From: Rotaria sordida
Taxonomy: Eukaryota > Rotifera > Eurotatoria > Philodinida > Philodinidae
Assembly: GCA_905250125.1 (NCBI GenBank)
Contig: CAJNOL010001420.1
Span: forward strand, 1-64,000
DNA: 64,000 nt
Direction: 5' to 3'
Shown here: one piece after another, positions 35,601 to 64,000 of the stretch
Layout of the letters: each line of letters starts with the position of its first letter
Numbering within the stretch: position 1 is the first letter of the stretch
Notes under the pieces: generated by a model
Database searches by the model: none
Told to the model about the DNA's origin: nothing
What the model saw: only the letters and a program-made list of their open reading frames with translations
Position numbers and translations under genes: made by a program

Positions 35601-37140
35601 ACAACAATCATACGACAAAGATATGAGAACTATAAAGACTCTATTAATTTTTTTCTCGTATGTAAATTCAGTAATCAATAGAAGTGATCGGTACACATTT
35701 AAAAAGTAGTGTACTAAATTTTGCTTTCACATATACATAAATGTTTCTAACATTAAAAGAGGCGAGATGAAATGGACATCGTAAGTCTATCATTACTTTC
35801 ACCCTAGCTAAATTATTATTTTTTTTCATTTATCAACGGGATACGTAGTTGGACTTATCTCAAGTAATGTATTGACGAAAAAATCTTTCTTTTCTTTTCT
35901 TTTCTTTTCTATGGTAAGAATAAAAGAATAACATCATCATTTAAGTAAACGATTAGTATCTTTGTAAATACAGAAGTTCATCGCGCGAAAAAAGTTGTCG
36001 ATGATGTTGACATTGATTGATGAATACATTATTATATTGGATTTTTTCTGAAAGTTCAAATATCAAGAGCACGAGAGATTTACAAAGAAGTACATTGACA
36101 ACGAAGAAAAAGAATATCCTTCTAATATACTTCTATTATTGTTGCCATTCTTTTTCGTTCATACACGTATATGTAGTGAGTGACATCAATGTGAAGGTAG
36201 AATGTGTAAATAAGTGGATATTGAAAAAAAAAGCAAGGTTACATTTTTTTTTCTTTCTCTCTGCTTGATTACATTTCATCAAGGGCATTTTCTCACTATC
36301 TATCTCTCAAGTTTATAACAAATTGGCAAGCTTCAATGGATAAGAATATGCTAAAATTAATCCAATACTGTTCATAAGACTCTAGGAACGTTTTCTTTCC
36401 ATGTTTTAAGAATCAGTTCTCAAGAGATTCCATGTTTTTATCTGACAAGAGTCATTTAAAATTTTCTCATAATTCACAGAGAAGTGAAAATCGATACTAA
36501 GATATACGACTGTGACATTGTACTACGAATTGTTCGAAAGTTTTCTTAGCTGTGAAAATGTTTACATTGAAGAATAGAAGACGATGATAATGGAGAACAA
36601 ATTTCTAAGAAATAGGAAAAAATTATTTCTGAAACTTAAACTTCAGATAGAGAAATTTCAGAACTCTAATACTTAGCTTTTAACTAGTGAGTATATTGAT
36701 GATAATGCAGTTGTTCTGTTTACATCTCTAGATAAAAATGATCGATAGATTTCATATTTGAATCAGCTAATACTGCTACTCGGAAACATCGGTAGAGTCG
36801 AACTTGAAACAGAGTTCATAAGCAATCAGTATCAACTAATTGGTTAAGGTGAACTCAAAAAACAATCGACGACTATTCAGAAATGAATAAAAAAAGTCAT
36901 GAATGACAGGCTATCCCTCTATTTTTGATAGAATTTTGGAGGAAATAAGGTGTTAACATGGTATCTTCAACGGAAGTTTACATCGGAGTCAACCATAGTA
37001 GCCGATATGAAGCATCAACGTATGAAATACCATTTACATATAGGTAGAATATTCTCTACTAATGTATGTGAAACTGCTACAAACATTCATTTTTGAATGA
37101 GATATGATTGCTCTTCTCTAATTAGAAAATCTTCATGTAC
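32648..37140. other. Long noncoding stretch
   Basis: I see no supportable gene in about 4.5 kb. There is a TTTTC microsatellite (35884-35911) and a short G-rich GTGAGTGTGGGTGCGG piece near 35100. Reading frames are short and unrelated to known families. It may contain old transposon debris that I cannot recognise. Confidence 0.5.
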
Positions 37141-37149
37141 TATTGAAGC

Positions 37150-37335
37150 TTTTAAAACATTGGAAATTATCCTAGAGAAGTGTGTCATTTAGATGATTAT
37201 ATATACCGTGATTTCAATGTACAAGACAGATTACTATTAAACTTTTGTTCGAGTAATAATTTGTTGATATTCGATACCGTTTTACTTCATAAGGTCATTG
37301 ACAAGAACACTCGGCATAGGGTAGGTGAATCGATG
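37150..37335 (+). pseudogene. Possible LINE endonuclease fragment
   Basis: One frame reads DDYIYRDFNVQDRLLLNFC, then SSNNLLIFDTVLLHK. This resembles the GDFNA...RLLxFCxxNxLxITNTxFxHK region of LINE endonuclease/exonuclease/phosphatase domains. About 60 residues are recognisable, with a degenerate GDFN motif (RDFN) and no reverse transcriptase nearby. It is a fragment at best. Confidence 0.4.
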
Positions 37336-37439
37336 TTTTAATAACTACTGATCGATGTCTTGAGTCTTTTACAGATGAATGTCACAAAACCTGTAATCAA
37401 TGTTTGTTCCTTTCGGATAGAAATCAAATGAAAAAAAGG

Positions 37440-37515
37440 ATGTGGGTATCTGGAGTGTGAGTATGAATTCATGCACCTAATGATCACACTCACATCCACA
37501 CCCATACCCTATTTT
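37440..37515. repeat. Telomere-like G-to-C hairpin
   Basis: GGATGTGGGTATCTGGAGTG is followed by ATCACACTCACATCCACACC. The two halves can pair over about 25 bp around a central GAATTCATGCACC region. Confidence 0.5.
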
Positions 37516-37665
37516 AATTTTCTTTTACAAGCATTATGTTGTTACACAAACTCCACACAAGTAGGTCCTGCTGATCTACTGGCAGTGAACTTTATTCATT
37601 TATCATTCACTCTACCACCAAAAACTAGTCACAATGAGTAACAATCTGGTGGCTTATATTTCTGT

Positions 37666-37909
37666 TCAACGACAAATATTCATTTTTAACGAGCACGTTT
37701 TGACAATCGGTTGAATACGAATTTTACTACATAACCTACCACTTCTTCTTTGTCTTACTTCACCACTGTTGAAATTGTTGAGTGTGTGAGTTGACCAATT
37801 ATAGTTGTCCCTTTGCCAATTCCGATTGTAGTCGCAACAAAGTGCTAAATATGTTCGATGGGTCAATCAATAATAGTATACCGATGAGTATTAAAATACT
37901 AGCAAACAT
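37666..37909 (-). CDS. Candidate small secreted peptide precursor
   Basis: On the minus strand, an ATG at 37909 opens a hydrophobic leader (MFASILILI). A short GT-AG intron of 37 nt (37881-37845) would join it in phase to ALCCDYNRNWQRDNYNW and on to a stop at 37666, giving 68 aa. The body contains an RQRR processing-like site and five or six cysteines, as in secreted peptide precursors. Unspliced, the leader reads through MFASILILIGILLLIDPS and stops 18 residues later. The intron is shorter than the others in this window, so the model is tentative. No homology is recognised. Confidence 0.3.
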
Positions 37910-38867
37910 GGATCTTGTGATATGAATAGTTAGGAAAAAAAACAGGCTGCTATGGTTACAACAGTGACATATGAAAATACAATTGTTTTACATTTTGAGT
38001 GTTTATATAGTTGTGTGAACGCCAAATTCAATTTTTCTTACTTAAATATACAAAGAAATTACTTGAGCAATCTCATCTTCACTATTCGTCTATCTTCTTC
38101 TATAGATTTATATTAGCCTACGTCTTGAATTAAAAAGACGAATTATCGAGTTATACGATCCTTACCTTTCTATTGATAGAATATATCACTATACATCATT
38201 GTATCATATTTAATTCTTCATCTTCTTTTCTTTTTAAATATAGATTGTTGTCTATTATTCTATTCTTCTCTCAACTCAAGTAGTTTTATAACACATAAGT
38301 TCTTTAATTTTTCAACAACATACAAAGTTTTTAAATCTATAATTGTTGAATATACATTGCAGCAATCGTTTAGATTTAACCTATATCAATACTACTACTT
38401 CGAATCATGAGTATATCGAATAAGCAAAGACTAATCCTATTCGGAAAATATTCAATGTCTTTATATATTTGTTCGTCAAAAGATGTCACTCATTGTCAAT
38501 TATTTTGTTTTTGAGAGGTTCAAAAATAAACCCAATTGGTAGACAAAAATTTGTCAATCAACAATTTTATGTTTTCTACGACGCGACGTGTCCCTTCGGA
38601 GTATCTTACTGTACTGAGTAATCGACGGGCTGTGTATGTTTATACTTATAGAAAAGAGAGAGAGAGAGAGAGCGAACGAAAAAAAAAAGAAAGAAAAGAA
38701 TGCATCAATAGAAATTAAGAATATAGAACAGAAAAAAATAACAAGTAGCTCTATTATTCTAAATCAAAATGATGGCTTCTTCATCGATACTCAATCAACC
38801 TAAAAATAGATAAATATATTTGTCGATTTATAGTTTATTTATATATTTATTTATTTCAGATTTTGCA
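37910..38867. other. Upstream region of the BEACH gene
   Basis: AT-rich sequence with a purine tract of GA repeats at 38650-38700. A 3' splice site (TTATTTCAG) ends at 38859, 8 nt before the BEACH start codon, so a 5' UTR intron or outron probably lies here. The 60-aa frame at 38536 is not supported. Confidence 0.5.
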
Positions 38868-57356
<18,489 letters not shown>

Positions 57357-57963
57357 TAAAATGTTTTGTTTTTTTGTTTTTTCGTAGTGTAATTTTTTTT
57401 TCTTCGTTTTTGACTATTAATATTTTAACTTTTTTCTTTCTCTGCGCTTTCATTTGAGGCTTTTTTCGTTTCTTTCTTATTGACATTCCAAATTCTTTGC
57501 TTCTATATGGTTCTTTATAAAAGAAGATCCATAGTTTCCTTTTTGTTTTGAATAGGTGAGAACGGCTACTACATGAAGTAGTATTTTTCTTTTTTGTTTG
57601 AGTTTTTGGGTGGGAAATAAGAAAGCCCCAGTGATATTCATTTTTGTTGTTGTTTATCGTATTTATCTAGGTTAATTTGTAACGTGCTTGCTAAAAAAAA
57701 AACGATGCAAATATTTAACAAATATCATGATCTTAACTATTCCTTTTGTCTGTGCATTTTCTTTTTACTTATGCTTATCAACGGAGTTCACCGCATTCCT
57801 TTTTTTTTTCTTGTATTTCTTGAGCTTTAAAAAAAAAACAATAAAACAATTTAATAACTATTTCACATATCTCTACATATGAAATAAAAAATTCTTTGCA
57901 ATAATCAAATAGTTATCTGTATAATTGGTTTTAGATTATTGTGGTAAATAGACAAGTCAAATA
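57357..57963. other. BEACH 3' region and GALE upstream region
   Basis: A poly-T-rich 607-bp gap between two same-strand genes. The BEACH stop codon overlaps an AATAAA-like signal (TTTAATAAAATG at 57353-57364). A TTGGTTTTAG 3' splice-like site ends near 57934, 30 nt before the GALE start. Confidence 0.5.
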
Positions 57964-60972
<3,009 letters not shown>

Positions 60973-61084
60973 GAACTCATATATAGTATTAATTTTACGC
61001 ATCTATAAGAGTCAATTTTTTAAAATTCCTTTTTATCTCTCTATTTAGTCCATATTTGATTTTAATTATTTGATTGTGTTTTAG

Positions 61085-63631
61085 ATGAGTAATATTTACA
61101 TTCAAGAACCAGCTACTCGTGGAAAAGTTGTTTTAGATACAACAGTTGGTGATATTGAAATTGTACGGGGTTCTTCTTTTTCTTTTTTTTTTCTTTTTTT
61201 TACAAAGGACACTACAAAAGTGTTCTTGTCGACTCTTTAGAGAAATATTTATAGGCTTGGTTCTGGTGTTGTTTTTCAAAGTACTACTTCTCATCAACAA
61301 TGCATTGATACATTTGATTCAGATAGAATTTGAGATCATTTTTTTAGAAGACATTAATGACTGCTTATAGCATGTGTAACATTGAGTGGCTGTTGTTGAG
61401 ACTTATTTTGTGTAGTTGATATTTCAGTTTTAGTAATAGAAAGGAGTTACACAGGCTTAGATCTGTGAAATAGGATTATGTGTGCTCAATTCTTTCAGAG
61501 TCCAGAATGTCTATGATCTCGTGTTTTTTTTATTAATTTATTTTCTGATCCAATTAGAAAACTTGTGTTAGACAGTTATTGACAGACTATATTCTGTACA
61601 AAACAATAGCATGGTACACTTGTCTAAACTTTTATTCTGATAAATTTTGAGATCACTAGCGATAATATTGAATACAAGATTGAAATTAGTCTATACAAAT
61701 CTCTTCAGTAAATGAGTAAACGATTGAACATGGAACTACTTTCAGTCATCGATGAGCTAATCATCTATTTATCGAGCATAAAACTTTGTAGAATTTTAAA
61801 AACAAATAGAAAAATCTGCTGGAGAAATTATTCTCCGAATGTTTTCTATTAATTCGTATGTCCAGTGAGGACCATCTTCGATGATCGTTTGAGACAACAC
61901 CAGTTGTATCTACATAAAATAGCAGCTAAAAGACGATCTGAATTTCCTCGGTTGCAATTCATGAAGCCTAGTGCGAATCATTCGATCTAAATCCCAGCAT
62001 GCCTCTAACAGAAGGGTACGGTTTTTTGTGTACATTAAATCAATTTTCTGTTCATATAAAATCATAGTTCGAAATCGATCTCGTGAGATATTTAAAAATA
62101 ATGTCTGACAAATCTCCAAGAAATGTAAGAATAAGATGTTATGCAAAACCTAGATGTTTCACATTTTGCACATTATCCTAAATATGTCTATGCATTATAG
62201 TAGAATACTTGACTTCAATATACAGCATTTAGGATAGCCGAACAAGAAAAAAAACTTCTGTAGTGCCCTATGTATTAATTAAATCTGAAATATTAATATT
62301 GTTTTATTTCTTAGGAACTTTTCTCTAAAGAATGTCCATTAGCATGTCGAAATTTTCTTCAATTATGTATGGATGGTTATTATGATGGTACAGTTTTTTA
62401 TCGAGTTGTACCAAATTTTATTGCACAAGGTGGCGATCCAACTGGTACAGGTGAAGGAGGTGAATCAGCAACTGGTGTATTCTTTCCAGTAAATATTTAT
62501 TAAAATTTTATTTTATTTTATTTCTATAAAAAAAAAATTTTAGGATGAATTTCATACACGTTTACGTTTTAATCGTCGTGGTCTTGTTGGTATGGTTAAT
62601 CATGGACCAAATACAAATGCTAGTGAATTCTTTTTTACATTGGGTAGTGCTCCGGAACTCGATAAAAAGAATACATTATTTGGCAAAGTTGTTGGTAATA
62701 CATTATTTAATATGTTGAAATTAGGCGAAGGAGAAATTATTGGTGAAACACCTGTACATAAACATAAAATAATCAAAGCAGAGGTTAGAAATGAAAAAGA
62801 AAAAAGAAAATATAGTTTTGAAAAATTTTATTTTATATACAAATAGATTATATCAAATCCATTTGATAATATGGTATCTCATCCTCGAGCTAAACCACAA
62901 ATGATTGATGATGATGAAACGAATAAAAAATCTAAAGAAACCGTACATGCTAAAGCAATCAAGTAGAATTTTTCTATTAGAATAAAAACAAGAATTTAAA
63001 ATTCTTTTGTCTTTTTTTTTCTTTTGTATTAGAAATTATGGTCTTCTTTCATTTGGAAATGAAGCTGAAGAAGATGAAGAAGAAATAACAAAAATTTCAA
63101 TGGTATAAATAAATATCTTACTTTTTTTTTTGCCTGGTTACTAAATTTAATATTTATAGACATTTAAACAAAAAGGAACTGGTAAAAGTGCACATGATTT
63201 AACTGATGATTCAACATTAAGTAAAAATACAGTTCTATTAGTTGAATATAATGAAGAAAGTGATGAAGAATTACCTATAGAAAAACAAAATTTTAAATTA
63301 AAAGAAAAAAGTGATGGAGATTTTGATAAAGAAGAACTTGATCGTGTACGACAAAAATTTAATGAAAAAAGATTATCTAAACAAGACAAGAAAAAAGCAA
63401 TTCAACTTAATATTGATGATGATGATGATAATCAAGAAGATATTTCATCGTCAAAATCGTAAATATAAAAATAAAACAAAAATGATTTGATTAATTTGAT
63501 ATTTTTCTTTTCGAATAGAAATGAAAATATTAAATTTGAAATTGAACGATTAAAAAAAGAACTAAAACAATCAAAAAAATCATCAATACCTAGCAAATCA
63601 TCAGAAGATATCGTCCAAGAAGAAACAGAAC
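61085..63631 (+). CDS. CWC27: CWC27-type spliceosomal cyclophilin (3' end not in window)
   Basis: Seven exons join in phase: 61085-61162, 62315-62488, 62544-62783, 62847-62962, 63033-63102, 63160-63458 and 63519-63631; the gene continues past 63631, probably beyond the window. The start [20 protein letters not shown] is characteristic of CWC27 (SDCCAG10), a nuclear cyclophilin associated with activated spliceosomes. The cyclophilin fold covers about residues 10-165 ([25 protein letters not shown]), followed by a charged tail with [17 protein letters not shown]. The Trp that binds substrate in active cyclophilins is Glu122 here, as in human CWC27, and the active-site Gln is Glu112 (ASEFFF), so peptidyl-prolyl isomerase activity is probably absent. 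A TGTGTTTTAG 3' splice site ends immediately before the ATG, only 112 bp after the GALE stop. Confidence 0.9.
61163..62314. other. Long intron 1 of CWC27
   Basis: This 1152-nt intron is far longer than the gene's other introns (about 55-70 nt). I see no family A-E words in it and no coding sequence; the 74-aa and 78-aa frames inside are not supported. It may hold an element too diverged for me to recognise. Confidence 0.5.
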
Positions 63632-64000
63632 GTAAGTAATTTTACAGTGAAAAGTTACGAAAATTGGGGATAACCAGTCTGATTGCACCGGGTGTTTTAT
63701 TATTATAAATTCTCTTCATTTAATCTTTTTTGTCAACAAAGAAACCTAATTTTGATTCTAATTTGTTTTTCATGTACATTAGAAAATCAACAGATCTTCT
63801 CAAATGTCAATATATTTGAAAATATTCTATCGTTTGTTCGAAAATACCGTATTTCCATAGAAACTTATTTGTTCAAGATGAGAATCTTAGGACATGCTAA
63901 TATAGGGTGAAATTCCACTAAAAAAGTGCTTCTAGGTCAACAAGAAATGGCCAGCAGAATGAGTCCTCTTAGGGTTTTTTCGATCTTACCAAGACCTATT
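63632..64000. other. Right edge, intron or unresolved CWC27 3' end
   Basis: After the donor at 63632 there is an acceptor-like TACATTAG ending at 63781 that would keep frame into QNQQIFSNVNIFENILSFV and a stop near 63910. This does not resemble the conserved CWC27 tail, so I do not extend the gene model through it. Confidence 0.4.

Noticed and set aside
35884..35911. TTTTC repeats as a functional tract
   Set aside because: An ordinary short microsatellite with no nearby gene.
38536..38718. 60-aa frame upstream of the BEACH start as a first coding exon
   Set aside because: It ends in a GA microsatellite and has no phase-compatible donor to 38860; the ATG at 38868 follows a good 3' splice site.

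Overview
This is eukaryotic nuclear DNA, AT-rich and gene-sparse on the left and gene-dense on the right. Genes are split by many short GT-AG introns, mostly about 50-75 nt. Bdelloid rotifer (Rotaria/Adineta/Philodina type) is the best guess, and it is an inference. It rests on compact intron style, a secreted hydrolase of a mainly bacterial family, 3' splice sites directly in front of start codons (as expected with spliced-leader trans-splicing), decayed mariner and piggyBac copies, and degenerate TGTGGG-like tracts resembling bdelloid telomere repeats. No species call is possible from the sequence alone.

Layout. 1-10.4 kb is accessory: a truncated copy of a CLIP-like exon (495-698), one secreted protein of unknown function (1379-2068), a dead mariner transposase, several fold-back elements (including a 676-bp near-palindrome) and telomere-like G/C tracts. 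10.4-20.4 kb has three recognisable or well-supported genes: a proline-rich protein with an IIIERW motif, a secreted GHL10/DUF187-type glycosyl hydrolase with an N-terminal CLIP-like domain, and a GT54 MGAT4-type N-acetylglucosaminyltransferase. 22.3-28.9 kb is a complete 20-exon Integrator subunit 7 gene. 29.0-32.6 kb is one 3.6-kb TA-flanked element with inverted-repeat ends and internal minisatellites. 32.6-38.8 kb is mostly empty, with a LINE endonuclease scrap and a candidate small secreted peptide. 38.9-57.4 kb is a complete 38-exon neurobeachin/LRBA (BEACH) gene. 58.0-61.0 kb is UDP-glucose 4-epimerase. A CWC27-type spliceosomal cyclophilin follows 112 bp later and runs off the right edge.

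Exon structures for six genes were assembled by hand. Every junction keeps reading phase, and the lengths match the families: INTS7 974 aa, BEACH protein 2549 aa, GALE 349 aa, MGAT4 about 600 aa, GHL10 445 aa, proline-rich protein 330 aa.

The main unexplained signal is in the introns. Most introns are tiny, but about a dozen are 0.5-2.2 kb. Most of those long ones carry inverted-repeat (hairpin) elements that recur as families A-E across unrelated genes. One intron (10578-10834) is almost nothing but a hairpin. This looks like intron-targeted or intron-tolerated non-autonomous elements, with a possible introner-like case.
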